NCBI GenBank assembly: GCA_010093705.1
Contig: MU006090.1
Location: forward strand, 2,042,308 to 2,106,307
Direction of reading: 5' to 3'
DNA: 64,000 nt
DNA from: Patellaria atrata CBS 101060
Taxonomy: Eukaryota; Ascomycota; Dothideomycetes; Patellariales; Patellariaceae
Shown here piece after piece: positions 45,501 through 57,824 of this stretch (its first letter is position 1; the number at the start of each line of letters is the position of its first letter). Below the pieces are notes generated by a model. It had not been told where the DNA came from and did not search any database. It saw only the letters and a list, made by a program, of their open reading frames with translations. A program made the position numbers and the translations under genes.

Positions 45501-48157
45501 CTTTTTTAGCGAACGCGGGGGTGAATGGGCTAAAAGAGGATGGACAACCTTCATCCTCGCGTACTTTATCATCGGAATTGTCCTTGGTCGGGGAATCTGG
45601 GGAGTCCCTGACCACACCAGGAATTACTGATATAGAGGCAGCTCAGAAGAGGTCGGGCTCCCCAGATTCTGAGAATTTCTCTCAGGAGGTAGAGACCCTA
45701 AAGAAACTCAATGCCGAGAAGGAAGAAAACATGGCAGAACTCAGTGAGAACTACGCTAAGTTGCAAGAAAAGCATCGCGATACTTTAGACTTTGTGGAGG
45801 AGTTGAAGACTGAAGTTCAGAGGGCGCAAATGGCTCGACCACAGTCACCTACTGCTCAGGTCATTCGACGAAAGTCTAGCCAAAATGTGATGACCACCGA
45901 TCGTGCTAATCGCGCATTCGCATCTCTACGTAACATTGCATTGGATCAGTTTGAGGAGCAGCCTGATCTCATTCAAAGCTTTGAGATCAATCTTAATGCT
46001 TTAATGACGGAACTACATACTCGATCCGAGCGTGTACAAGCACTGGAAGCGGAGACTGCATCAATACGCAGTGAGATGGAAACGAAGATGAAGATCATAT
46101 CTGGTCTCACACGCGAACGGTCCAGCTTGAAGTCAGCCTCGCCGATGGATATCTCTGTCGTTGCCTCTATGCGTGACCAGCTAGCAGAGAGCGAATACCA
46201 GAATAGGATGCTACAAGAAGCTCATGCTGCCCGTGAGAAGGAATTAAACGAGGAGGTTGAGCAACTCAAGTCAACCCTGGATGCACACCTACAGTCCGCA
46301 GCTCCAGGGGAGGTTGGCGGTAGTGCTGGAACTGAGAATATGCCAGGCGTTTTCCCGGAAACTCCTGCACCGGAGGTCGAAGCAAGTAAGGAGTTGGGTC
46401 GGGATATGGAATTGGACGAGACCACTCAACCGCATATCACTCAGCTGCAATCTGAGATTTCTGAGTGGAAGACTAAGCACCTTTCAACTCTAGAATCCTC
46501 TAGGGCTTCCGAACAGAAGCTGTTGGCCACGATCAGCGAACTTGAGGCCTCGATAGAACGTGCGGAACTTGCTCACGCTGAACAGCTCGCGAAGCATGAA
46601 CTACATATTCAAGATCTTCTCTCCGCAGCATCCGATGCTGATAATGAACGCGTTAAGCAGGAAGAGACTGTTCGTGCCTTACAGAATGAAATCAACGAAC
46701 ACAAGGCCGCTGCTGCCACACACTCATCTCAATTAAAGGAGTTGGAACAATCTCAAGTCAACATCCTGCGACAAATCGAAGATGATAGTACCGCTAAGGA
46801 GTTAACCGACAGAGAACTACAGACCCACCGCGAGCTTGTGTCCAACTTAGAGAGCCAAATTGAAGAGCACAAGACAGCCATTGCCATGCATCAAGAAGGT
46901 ATCGTCTCCTTGCAGAAATCACATGCTAAGGAGATTGAAACGATCAACACCGCACTCTTAGAGGCAAAGGCAGAAGCTGACGAACGCCTTGCAGCACAGA
47001 TCGCGGAACATGACGCGGTTACTAAAGAGCTACAAGATCAACTCACTAAGGCGCATGCTGCTCACAAGAGTACAGCAACTTCGCTCCAGTCAGACCTGAA
47101 CAAAGCCAGGAACGTGTTCACGGAATTAGTTCGGGGCATTGCGAGTGCGTTGAACCAAAAGCCCGATGCATCCCTGGTGCAATCTCATGTGGAGGCTCTT
47201 GTAGAGGAGAGGAAAAACCTACTAGCCCAACACGGGTTGGCTTCCGAGGAGTTGCAAAACGTCCAAAGGGAACTTGAAGCAACAAGGTCAGATGTGTTAG
47301 AGCTGGAAGGCAAGGTGACAGAGCTGAGCTTGATCAACGAAGAGACCCTTCGGGAACTCGAAACGATTAGCGAAAAGGAAAAGAAGAGTGCTCGTCTGGT
47401 AGAAGAGCTCGAGGATCAGCTGAGCTCCAATTACGACCAGCATCAAGCGGCAACTAACAGACTCTCCGCATTGCAAACCGAACGTCAATCTGCATTGGAC
47501 GAAGTACTTCAAACTAGGATGGAGGTGGAGAAGGAGCTTGAAGAAGCTCGCGCTAGGATCGCGAACCTCGAGGCCACGCTTGGAGAAACCAAGAGAAATT
47601 CCGCCCGGGAATCTCTAGATCCCAGAGACATAGGACTTAGCCGCACTCACACTGACAATGCGAACCTTCGTAAGAGCACCTCTCATAATTCACTCCCGTC
47701 GCCGCCACCTGCAATCCCCTTGCCGCCGTTACCAGGTAGCCCACCACCCGGGAATGGACCATCACCGCCAACATCCCGACATCAGAGCAAAGACATAGCT
47801 CAGGCTCAGCTCGTCGAGGATCAGGAAGCCCGCATCAGAACCATCGAGAAGCACCTCTTCGCCGAGAAGCAGCTTACGGCGACATTAGAAGAAGCTCTGA
47901 CAGATCTTGAGGCTTCCAGCACCAAAGTCAAGGCCGAAACAGACGCTTGGAAAAAGAAATGCCAAAGTCTAGAAGAAGAGCTCAAGCTCCTGAAGAACGA
48001 GCGCAACCAACAGCGTTACTCGCTCCAAGCTGTGGAGGAGGAGCGCAATGCACGTATGCGAGTCGAGGCAGAACGCGCACATCTTGAAGCTCGCATGGCT
48101 GCTCTCAACAATGCTAACAAAAAGAACAAGAAAAAGAGCACTTTGAACTGCTTCTAG
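42600..48157 (+). CDS. Long kinesin motor protein, kinesin-4/KIF4-like
   Basis: Exons 42600-42765, 42844-43167, 43288-43463, 43517-48157 give 1768 aa. The motor (about residues 53-430) begins AVRVRPPLKP. It has the P-loop GQSGAGKSYTMG (near 139), switch I NAKSSRSHAVFSL and switch II VDLAGSERLKNTGAQGERAREG, followed by NAGLASLGKVISQL. An N-terminal motor with a very long heptad-rich coiled coil, then a Pro-rich insert (PPPAIPLPPLPGSPPPG) and a last coiled coil ending KKNKKKSTLNCF, suggests a plus-end-directed dimer. The INxGL and GKVISQL wording is closest to the kinesin-4 group in my judgement. The Pro-rich insert could bind SH3 or profilin-type partners. Subfamily is less certain than the motor call. 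Confidence 0.9.
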
Positions 48158-49184
48158 ATGCGGAATGCGCATCAATTACTGTATAATTCAATCCCCCCAA
48201 TTTCGGTTCTAATGTGTATTTTCCTGGCGATTCCGGTGGACCTGGGACAACCCTTTTTCCAGTTCATACCCAACCCTGTGTTTTGCCTGCTCTTTTCTTA
48301 ATGCTACATACCCCTTTCTGCGTTTTCACATGGGAACTACTGCAATGTCCGTTATGTCCATAAAGGGAAACCAAACACATATCATGGCGCTTTTGCAATG
48401 GGGAAATGCATTTGCTTCCTTTCGTTCGTTGTAGCTTGTTTTGACCCTTGGTCTTTCACATTATGGAGAGTCAAGCTGTCGAATCCCCCCTTTCTCACCA
48501 TTCAACCTTTCCACGACTTTTACGGCTTCTTTCTGTACGTTTTTCTAGATGATGGAGGAAGTACATAATACTGCGAAGGGAGATGCTCCGGTGATTGAGA
48601 AATAGGTTACTCAGTCTTTTCTACCATGATGTAGAGGGTTGATGGGGGTTTACTGTTTGTATCTTATGGGCTTTTCGCTTTTATTTCTTGGTGTCCGAGC
48701 TTGTCGGTCTTTTAGCTTGATGACCCTACAGCAAACCTTCCGCTGTACAAAATTCAAAGTAGGAATCTATGCTTCTAAGTTCCCTTCATGCCAGGTCTTC
48801 CTCCGTGTCTGCGTGATGACCACAATTATGTGTTACCGTGGGAATGTAGTCTGCGTAGGATCTAACCCTGGGATATTAGTTTCATGAGCATAATAAAATA
48901 GAGGCTTCAACCATTGCTACTGCAGAACATGGGGGAGAGATTTGTGGAGGCATCTGGCATCCTTAGACCAGACGAAATGAGATCGGATTCGGAGCCGCAG
49001 AATACTTCGGAGCCATCACCCAAATGAATGCAGGGTCACAAAATACGCATGTGAAAGTACCATAGTTCCCACATGCTATCTCAACATCATGGAATACAAA
49101 CCTATACCCACATCTACTCCATACAAAATATGTTTGGAGAGTCTCTTAGCAAGTTTCTCTAATGGGTAGTGAAAGTCTTACACG
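48158..49184. other. Intergenic, no supported gene
   Basis: This is the kinesin 3' flank and the patatin gene promoter. An 82-codon frame (48639-48887) has no features. Confidence 0.55.
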
Positions 49185-51052
49185 ATGCCTGTGCAGTACA
49201 GCGCCTTCGGTGTCCTGAAATCCGTCTTCAACCTCTTCATCGAGATTGCTTTCTTCTGGCAGCTGGTACTTAGCGCTTCTATGTTCGAATCATCTAAGCT
49301 AGATACTGACTGTGATTAGAGATTGTACGCATGGTGGACCAAACCCAAACCTCGAGATGCCTTACTCGAAACTCTAGCCGATGCTCGCATATTTGAAGAA
49401 TGGGAAGGCGCCGCCTTTCAATTGGATGAAGTGATTGGATATGATCTATGGTAGGAGGATCCCAATACAACAGAGAACTGTGGAAACTCATAGTTACTAA
49501 GGCGTCAAAACCCAACGAGTAAGCACTACGACTACCGCCTTATATACGAACGCCTACAAGCTATCATCGAGGCTCGAGAGGAAGACGATATCCTTAGTCT
49601 TGTAAACCTCTTACGTTCAGGGCTCGTACGTAATTTAGGGAACATCACTGCACCATGTCTCTTTAATCGCGCGTACGCGGGCACCAAGCTCCTGATCGAG
49701 GATTATATAACGCAACTGGCGCTCGCTGTCGAATTTGTCACATCGTATCCTACTTCTCCGGGTTTGGATACCGGCTTGACCAACCAAGCAAAACTAGACG
49801 TTCTACATGACACACGACAAGCGTTTGGGAGGTCTGCGCTTGTGTTGCAAGGAGGGTCAATATTCGGGCTTTGTCATCTCGGTGTTGTGAAGGCTTTACA
49901 TCTTAGGGGACTGCTACCGCGTATCATTTCTGGAACAGCAACTGGAGCGTTGATTGCAGCCCTCGTCGGCACACATACGGAAGACGAGCTTGTCGACATC
50001 TTGACCGGTGATGCTATTGATCTTACCGCGTTTTCAAAGCATACAAACAAAGAAGGTGAAGACGGCCTCTTTGCGACTCTTATCCGGCGCACGAGACGAT
50101 TTCTACGGGAAGGTTACTTTCTAGATGCCCGTGTTCTAGAGAAATGTGTAAAAGCAAATATAGGGAACATCACATTTGAAGAGGCCTACTTGAAGACAAA
50201 GAAAGTTTTGAACATAACTGTTTCTACTCCTCGGGGAGATAGTGTTCCGAGATTGTTGAATTATTTGACAGCGCCAAACGTTGTATGTGACATTTATCAA
50301 GTTATTCACTATGTTACTAACGTTATTCTTAGCTCATCTGGTCCGCGGCTCTTGCCTCTAACGCTTCGTCATCCCTTTACTCTCCTACCTTCCTATATGC
50401 AAAAGATCCAACAACAGATGAAATAGTCCCATGGGCTCTCGCACAAGAAACAACTTTCCAGCACTGCGCTGAGACCAAGTATGATGACCGGGATTCCCCC
50501 CTGACACGTATAGCAGAGCTCTTTAACGTGAACCATTTCATTGTTAGTCAAGCACGACCGTATATCGCCCCTTTTTTGAGAAGTGATCTACATCATCCAA
50601 ACCCCGGACACGCTGGAGTTGGAGGATGGTCCCTACCACTACTTCGACTCGTAATGCTGGAGTTACAACATCGACTACTGCAGCTCGATACACTTGGGTG
50701 GTTACCGTCTGGAGTACGTCGGTTTCTACTAGACGAATATATCCCTGGTGCTAGTTTGACTTTGGTACCGGAGATAACGCCCCGCGATTTCGTGCGTCTT
50801 CTAGAGAAACCGACACCGGCGAGTATAGAGTACTGGATCTTACGAGGGGAAAGAAGTGTGTGGCCGGCCGTTGGGGCGTTGAAGGTGAGATGTGCGGTTG
50901 AGGTGGAACTAGATAGGGGATATCAGCTCGTGAGACGGAGGAAGCCTTTTGACCCTGTGTCTGCTAGTGGACCAAGCTTAAAGAAAAGTGGGAGTATAAG
51001 CTCTAAGAGGAGGAAGAGGGCGGCAAGCTTTGGAGGACAGAATTTAGGATGA
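49185..51052 (+). CDS. Patatin-domain protein (fungal TAG-lipase/phospholipase-like) lacking the usual nucleophile elbow
   Basis: Exons 49185-49265, 49320-49450, 49502-50282, 50333-51052 give 570 aa. The N-terminus has a membrane-associated hydrophobic stretch (VFNLFIEIAFFWQL) and the DUF3336-type region (EGAAFQLDEVIGYDLWRQNP) found in Tgl3/4/5 relatives. The patatin core has the oxyanion-loop sequence ALVLQGGSIFGLCHLGVVKAL. The position of the Ser elbow reads IISGTATGALIAALVG, so G-x-S-x-G is G-T-A-T-G with Ala in place of Ser. The partner region LLNYLTAPNVLIWSAALAS continues across the last intron. The C-terminus is basic. Family membership is clear. Hydrolase activity is doubtful by the usual mechanism. 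Confidence 0.85.
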
Positions 51053-51496
51053 CCATTATCCAACTCTACCCCTTTAGCAGGATAGTGGAAAAGAGAACCA
51101 TGACCTCAGGTCATGATCAAAGTACTAGGTACAGTTCTATAGTGATTCTGCAATATGCGAACATCTTTCTATAAAATACATAAGCGTCGTTCATTGAAAT
51201 TCCTTCCATACCACATCAGAAATTCTAGTAGTTACTTTGGTCCCGTATACTATGCTGCAAACTAGTTTGAAACTCGTACCAAAGCATATGCAAGGCATAT
51301 ACAATGACCCAGACGTTGAACGAAAAATGTCAGGATTACCTAATCGGGAACTTTGGAATCTGGTGCTTAAAAGCAAACAGACCAAATAACCCACACTCGC
51401 CAAATTTCAAAGAACTCTTGGCGTATCCCGACCCCGAAATGCTTTCATGATAAACCCTCGAGAAAAAACTATCATATTTTGAGAGCGCGTAACAGT
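51053..51496. other. Intergenic between patatin gene and eIF3h
   Basis: About 440 bp with no coding support, containing the patatin 3' flank and the eIF3h promoter. Confidence 0.55.
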
Positions 51497-52696
51497 ATGG
51501 CCGACTTTAAGGAATCTCCGCTCAAAGCGGTTCAGATTGAGGCTCTGGTATTTCCACAGTTTGTCCCATCTTGATATCTACACTTTAGCTAACCTTATAC
51601 AGGTGGTTATGAAAATTATTAAACACAGCTCACAAACGTTTCCCACAGTAGCAACTGGCTCTTTGGTTGGTATGGATGTAAACGGGACTCTTCAAATTAC
51701 GAATACCTTCCCGTTTCCTACAGTGGACGTCCCAGCAACAGATGGCCACCAGGACACTGCGGCGAATCTCGCCGCCGCTGCACCCCGCGCTAAAGCAAAT
51801 ATTGTATACCAAAATGAGATGATCAGATGTTTAAGGGAGGTCAATGTGGACGCGAACAATGTCGGATGGTACACAAGTACGAGCATGGGTAACTTCGTCA
51901 ATGCGAATACCATCGAGAATCAGTTCTTTTACCAGAAAGAAATGAATGAGCGAACAGTAGCGCTAGTACACGATGTCAGCAGAAGTGTACAGGGCAGCTT
52001 GAATGTCAGGGCATATAGACTATCTCCGAGTTTCATGATCTCGTACAAGGAGAACAAATTCACCACCGACAGGTAAGGGCGATTCCTGAATCTTCGGTTG
52101 GGGGAAGCTAACATTACAATAGTCTTCAGAAGTCCGGCCTCAGGTATCAGGATATTTTCGTCGAGCTTCCGCTGACGGTGCACAATTCTCATATCTTGAC
52201 ATCGCTTCTGCATCAACTTCCAACAAGTCCACCAAAGGAGGAGCTACAGTTCCCTCCCAGTCTTGCAGCCCTAAAACAAGACCCGAACGCTCCCAGAAAT
52301 CCTCTTGCACCAAACTTCGAGTCGCTCGACCTTTCTATCGATCCGTTCTTAGAGAAATCATGCGACCTACTCCTTGAAAGCATCGAGAACCACCATACCG
52401 AACTCAACAATCACCAGTACTACCAACGCTCCCTTGCACGCGAACAGACGAAGATATCTGCGTGGCAATCTAAACGGAAGTCTGAAAACGTCTCGCGCGC
52501 CGCTGCTAAGCAACCGCTGTTACCTGAGGATGAATGGCAACGGTTATTCAAGCTTCCTCAGGAACCGAGCAGGCTGGAGCTACTCTTAAACTCGAGACAG
52601 GTGGAACAGTATGCGAGGCAAGTTGATGGGTTTACGGCAGGAGTTAGCGGGAAGATGTTCGCTGTGAAGAGCAATCTTCTCCCTAATGAGGGATAG
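51497..52696 (+). CDS. Translation initiation factor eIF3 subunit h
   Basis: Exons 51497-51547, 51603-52072, 52123-52696 give 364 aa. The MPN domain starts [20 protein letters not shown] and includes [33 protein letters not shown] and [14 protein letters not shown]. As expected for eIF3h, the zinc-binding JAMM residues are absent, so it is structural. Downstream lie [18 protein letters not shown], a helical region, and the typical ending [17 protein letters not shown]. It forms part of the eIF3 scaffold bound to the 40S subunit. All junctions are in phase. Filamentous fungi keep this subunit, unlike budding yeast. Confidence 0.93.
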
Positions 52697-53085
52697 TTTT
52701 TGTGCGGCGAGGTCGAGTAGAGTTTTCATGCATAGATTCGGCGTTTAGGCGCATTCAAGACTCGTTCATGAGGATCATGAGTAACTGTATGTGAATCCAG
52801 ACGATTTAAAAGTACAAATCTGTGTACATGTCTTATGTGAAGGCTTCCCCTTAGTTCTCTTCAGGGTAGTAGTGGTAAAGGATGTCATCTGGGCAACCGT
52901 ACCCTACATGTGAAGTCAGAACCCCACCACCAGCTACTGTACTATGCCACGAGTAAACAATCCAAACCCAAGAAATTTCTAGAGACACTGCTCACCTCAC
53001 CTCCAAACACTAACATCTTCCTCAATAACTCACGGATAATTAAACCTTGGTCTCTGAGCTTCGAAGCTCGACACAATCTTCCATC
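52697..53085. other. Intergenic and leader of the SGT2-like gene
   Basis: About 390 bp without coding support; includes the transcribed leader of the next gene, because the first intron starts right after its ATG. Confidence 0.5.
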
Positions 53086-54372
53086 ATGGTAAATCCTCCC
53101 ACTGCCCTCTGATCCTAATACAACTAACTAGACGCAGGCGGACCCAAATATTTCAAAGAAGCGTCTTGCACTTGCAATCCTCGACTTTTTGTCTTCATCT
53201 GTCAAGGATGGTACAGTGAATGCTGAAGACGCCGAGTCCATGGAGATCGCCAGCAACTGCATCGCTGAAGCCTTCAAAGTCGATCCTAACGACAAAGCTG
53301 CTTTAACCGACGCCGTCGGAACCCAGAATCTACTCACAATTTATGGCGTATACGAGAAGCTAAAAGGGAAAGGTACAAGTCCGGTTCAAGCCTCAAAAGC
53401 TCCGACAGGTCCTAATGCTGGCTCTTCGACCGCGGCCTCAGAGAAGGAGTTCAAAGAAAAGGCTGAGAATCTAAAGGGGCTTGGGAACGCAGCGATGCAG
53501 AAGAAAGATTATAAAACTGCTATCGATTTCTACACCCAAGCACTCGACTTGGTACCCTTAAACCCCATTTTCCTGTCGAACCGCGCGGCAGCCTACAGCG
53601 GTGCGCTCCAGCATGAAGAGGCGAAACAAGATGCGGAGATGGCAGTCGCGGCAGATCCAAAATACACCAAAGCATGGAGCCGGCTGGGCCTCGCCAAATT
53701 TGCCCTTGGTGACGCGAAGGGGGCGATGGATGCGTATAAACAAGGCATCGACGCCGAAGGCAACGGTGGCAGCGAAGCGATGAAAAGGGGGTATGAGATG
53801 GCCAAACGCCGCGTCGAAGAAGAGGGCGGTAGCGCCGAAGATGTCGATGACATCGCACCCAGTACCAGAGGCGGGCCCGGTGCAGGCGGCATGCCGGACC
53901 TCGCTAATTTGGCTAGTATGTTAGGAGGCGGTGGGGCTGGGACTGGGGCTGGAGCAGGCGCACCCGGAGGCGGCGGCGCTGGTGCAGGTGGCATGCCGGA
54001 TCTTGCGGGTTTGGCTAGTATGCTTGGAGGCGGTGGTGGTGGTGGAGGCATGCCGGATATTGCGCAGATGATGCAGAATCCGATGATGAGGCAGATGGCC
54101 CAGAATCTGATGAGCAATCCGGATGCGTTGAATAACATCTTGCAGAATCCGAGGATGAGGGAGATGGCGGAACGGTTTGGTGGAGGTGCTGGTGCTGGTG
54201 CTGGTGCTGGGAGAGGCGCCGGGGGTGGTGGAATGCCAGACTTGTCGAGTCTGATGAATGATCCCAGCATTGCAGATCTGTAAGTCCTCCTTTCTAATAT
54301 CGAAGAGTTAGGGTCACTAACGAATTTGTCAGGGCGAGGAACTTCATGGGAGGTGCTGGAAGAGGCCAATGA
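53086..54372 (+). CDS. SGT2: SGT2/SGTA-type TPR cochaperone
   Basis: Exons 53086-53088, 53138-54279, 54333-54372 give 394 aa. The start codon stands alone: ATG is followed at once by a GTAAAT donor, and the protein resumes ADPNISKKRLALAILDFL. The N-terminal dimerisation region binds Get4/Get5-type partners. Three TPR units follow (LKGLGNAAMQKKDYKTAIDF, PLNPIFLSNRAAAYSGALQH, PKYTKAWSRLGLAKFALGD). Next are Gly-rich linkers and repeated GGMPDLA.LASMLGGG motifs, and Met/Asn-rich NPMMRQMAQNLMSNPDAL. In yeast, Sgt2 hands tail-anchored proteins to the GET pathway in the cytosol. A last 40-nt exon supplies the C-terminus ARNFMGGAGRGQ. Confidence 0.92.
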
Positions 54373-54659
54373 TGACACTGCTATGAGGACTTTCTACCAG
54401 AGATGATATTTGCTTAGTGCGTAAACATAGACGATACCAAAATATGACTCGTACTCTATAGTATCTTGTGAGAGCTATATTGTGAGCCCTTTGACCTTGG
54501 ACCTCTCCTCTCAGCCATCCGATTTTTGTCTATGAAGTTCCCATATTCCGAGCGAGTGCTGAAGCTTCTCTTCTCGATTTTACGTTCAGCATACAAGTTG
54601 CTCTTCTAAGGGATATTTTGTTCAGATATCACCCGAATGCCCGCCGATCCTACACCCAC

Positions 54660-55438
54660 TCAATCCAAGCCCAGGTTCCACAGCCCGTCCCCCAGGTAGT
54701 GTCCCTGATCGATAGCCACCCCCTTCTTCTTCTCCTTCATCTCCCGCGTCCCCATCTTCAGCACACCAACCATACACGCATTCTCTTTCCCCTCCGCCTC
54801 AACTACCACCACACTCCCAGGCTCCAAATCACTCTTCCCATAGTCATAATCGTCCCCCGCGCTCGGGTCTGGGAGCCGGCCACCAGGGGAAGTGAGACCC
54901 GGGGCCATGAGCGAGGCGCCGGAGAGCACGAAGCGGATGGCGCCCCGATCTATCCGGATGCGCGGGAAGCAGTGAGGGTACCGATGAATGAGGGTTAGGT
55001 GGGGTAGAAGGGGGTCGTCCATGTGTTGGTAGAAGAGGGGTTGCGGGGGGAGGGTGTAAAGAGATACGCGATCGGGCCTGGTAGGGGGTTAGTGTTACAT
55101 TTCACTCTCCCTTCCAACGATAGTGAACATGATAGCTCCCAGTTTATGTTTACCCAGCTTCCGAGTTGAATGGTGACGGTGTTTGGGAGAGGAGGAAAAG
55201 GAGTATAGAAAAGAAAAAGGCTAAAGACTCACAGCTTCACGAGATCCAATTGCTCCTTCTTGGGCATGATCTCGTCGATGTAAGGTTCGAGGAGGGGATA
55301 TGTCTCGAGGACTTTGGCGCGGATCCCGCGCTGGACGGAGGATTTGACTTTCGTCTTTGAGCCGGCTGATATGCTTCTTTCTGTTAGTGACTCGGAAATG
55401 TCGATTGTCGTTAGAGAAGCTCACTCTTTCTTAAACAT
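54660..55438 (-). CDS. TMA20: Translation machinery-associated protein Tma20 (MCT-1 homologue)
   Basis: Exons 55438-55425 (14 nt), 55376-55233, 55077-54660 give 191 aa, close to yeast Tma20 (181). The N-terminus MFKKE joins a short variable stretch, then KSSVQRGIRAKVLETYPLLE and IDEIMPKKEQLDLVKL (MCT-1 N-terminal fold). The PUA domain spans MDDPLLPHLTLIHRYPHCFP, IDRGAIRFVLSGASLMAPGL and GHYLGDGLWNLGL. Tma20 with Tma22 recycles 40S subunits and helps re-initiation. The second-exon start (acceptor at CAGAAAG) is set by reading frame. The first exon is tiny but has the conserved MFKK start. Confidence 0.88.
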
Positions 55439-56951
55439 GGTGGGTGATGCTGAAGTTGTTATGCTTGAGCTATGATTCTTATGAGGTGGGTTTCTGTATG
55501 ATTTTTTGAGGGCAGATTGCCCCACTTTAGGTTGCCCCGCGCTTTAGTAGGCTCAGAGCTTCGGGGAGCCAAATTTGACCTCACCTCTCTCCTTTACTAT
55601 ACTCCATATTTCGATGAGAAACCAAGGGAGAAGCCAGTATCATAGATATAAGGCGGATAATATTCAATCTACAACTCATTGACCCGGAAAATAGGAAAAG
55701 AGGGAAATTGCGAAAGTATATCCTTCATCCCAATAAGGAACCTCGAGGGAGAGGAGCGAAGGACCTTTTGCTCCCGATAGGAGTCGAACGAGCAGTAACT
55801 ATCGGCCCACTAGGTTATGAGAAGAAGACGCAGAATCGTTGTTCTTAACCTGTGTGCGCAAGGAACGTCTTAGGAAATGGTTTGAGCGGTTTGTCTCAGG
55901 TTCAACGGAAAGCTGAGGGCGAATAGTTCGTTGATAATCTCAATAACTGCTTTTCCATGGCTACCTTCATAGCCCGTAGCGTATATTACGTCGAACAGCA
56001 ACACAATCTTTCCGTTTTGGTTTACTATCATATCATTGTATCCTTCAACAATCATGATCTTACAGCAAACATTCCACGTAATTTATATATACTTCTGGGT
56101 TGCGCTATGATCATGATTCTACTATCACATATACTCATTTTCATAAACTGAAATATTGTGCCGATGTTTATTCTTTCGGGTTTCTAATGACCCATCGTCA
56201 GCCACGCTCAACCATCTTCGCGAGCATATGTCCCGTTTGCTATTTTAGAGTTTTCCTTTGGCCTATTAATTCCTATGTCTATATAATTTTCGGCATCTTG
56301 ATATTGGTCGCCCAACGTAATAGGTGACAACTAAGACCGAATCGGAAAAGAAAGACACAATATATGCATAGAGTACTGCAAATAATTCAGATCTAGCCGT
56401 GGAAAATATCCACTTTATCTCAAGAATTTATCAACTTTTTTTCAGGATTTGTCCCGGTCCTTCGATTCCCAGCTCTAAAAATCATAGCGTCCAAAGCAGA
56501 TTCCCGTATAAGCCTACTATTCAATCTGAGTTTAGTGTATGATCACGCGATACCTTCCAAGCGTTCATCGCAAATAGCTTCCTCTACATAGAATGGAAAA
56601 CCAGTTTGGAAAGTGTCCGTCATGCTATTCCAGTGTCTTACGGGTTTATACTTTTCTCAAGGCAGAGCTGGCCTTCAGTACCGCTGACGTCGTCTAAATG
56701 GGCTCAAGTAATCTGCTATATGCAAACTGTTGTCAGTTATTACCTCCAAGAAGCGGCCAGTTCACGATTATGGCCACATATGGTTGACGATACACGACAC
56801 ATGGCAGCCACATCTCTCTATTTTTTACGTTGTCTTCTCCGGGACCAAACTCTTCTTGGGCCCTTATTTCTTAAAAATACTTGCTCAAGAGCAGTTTTCG
56901 AACACTATCCTTCATTCTTCATTATCTTAATCCTATTTACACTTCTTCGAT
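55439..56951. other. Intergenic with tRNA-derived fragment
   Basis: About 1.5 kb between TMA20 and the first BTB gene. Apart from the tRNA-Met-like fragment at 55769-55822, only short frames appear. The 124-codon frame at 56606-56980 overlaps the BTB start and is probably leader. Confidence 0.5.
55769..55822 (-). pseudogene. Possible tRNA-Met (CAU) 3'-half fragment
   Basis: On the minus strand, CTTCTCATAACCTAG resembles an anticodon loop with CAU. It is followed by GATAG, a TTCGACTC T-loop and CTATC, then GGGAGCA. A 10-nt insertion (TTACTGCTCG) interrupts the T-arm 5' side, and no matching 5' half or acceptor strand is visible. I read it as tRNA-derived debris, not a working gene. Confidence 0.3.
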
Positions 56952-57824
56952 ATGTCGGAAAAGTCCAAGTTCATGCCTGAGACATCAGGTCATGAGACTG
57001 ATAACTGGGATTCGATGTCTTTGGCATCAGATTCCACAACCGCAAGCCCAGTCCCTCCGCCGTCGGGCATATGCCCCTATGGCATCACACGCCAGAATGT
57101 TTACACTAATCCACCACCCCCTAGTAACAAATGGTTCGTGGAATCTAATATCCCGAGTTCAATAGTTATCTAATCTCTGAGTAGGGACCCTAAAGACCTA
57201 GTCCAGGTAATTGTTGGCCAGAGACGAGCAGCAGCATTCAACTTCCACCGGCCTCTTCTCGCCTCTAGCGCTCAGTTCTTCGATATGACTATAAACAGGT
57301 GTACCTGCGGCGCCAGGTGCCACGAGGCGATAAAGATTCCTTGGATTGAACCTGTGATTTTTTCCGAATTTATTTCATGGGTCTATGGATATGCCATTTT
57401 GCACTATGTCCCAGTGGATCAACAAAGCCTTACACTTTGTAAGCTCTGGGTTCTTGGTGCGCAGCTCAGATGCCTCCGGCTCCAGGATGATGTGATTTAC
57501 TTCTTTGCGGAGAATATCTCTGACCTTGTTCTTTTAAACCATGGCGACTTGCCGTTGCTTCCCGTGGAAACGATCCAGTACGTATACACGAACACCAATT
57601 ATGGAAATGGCCTCAGAAGGTTCCTGGTGGATTATACACTCTACACGATGGATAAAGAGGTGTTTGAGCAGACTAATTTCAGGCACTACCACAAGGATTT
57701 CGAGATGGAGTTGGAGGTAAGGAATGCGGAGGTTCACCCGAAGGCGAGGCGCTGGGAGAAACTAGGCAAGTTGCTGGATGGCGAACATCTGCAGACTTAT
57801 TTCGTGTGCAAGGATCGAAGATGA
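56952..57824 (+). CDS. BTB/POZ-domain protein (first of an adjacent pair)
   Basis: Exons 56952-57133 and 57185-57824 give 273 aa. A Ser/Pro-rich N-terminus is joined in phase to DPKDLVQVIVGQRRAAAFNFHR, the start of a BTB fold. It continues PLLASSAQFFDMTI and VIFSEFISWVYGYA. A small Cys cluster (RCTCGARCHE) sits in the loop between BTB strands, which is unusual. The tail is helical and Arg/Lys-rich. Fungal proteins of this type form large, poorly studied families that may act as Cul3 adaptors or scaffolds. Nothing in the sequence shows the partner. Confidence 0.75.

Noticed and set aside
53593-54378. 261-codon Pro/Ala-rich minus frame
   Set aside because: Antisense shadow of the Gly/Ala-rich repeats of SGT2.
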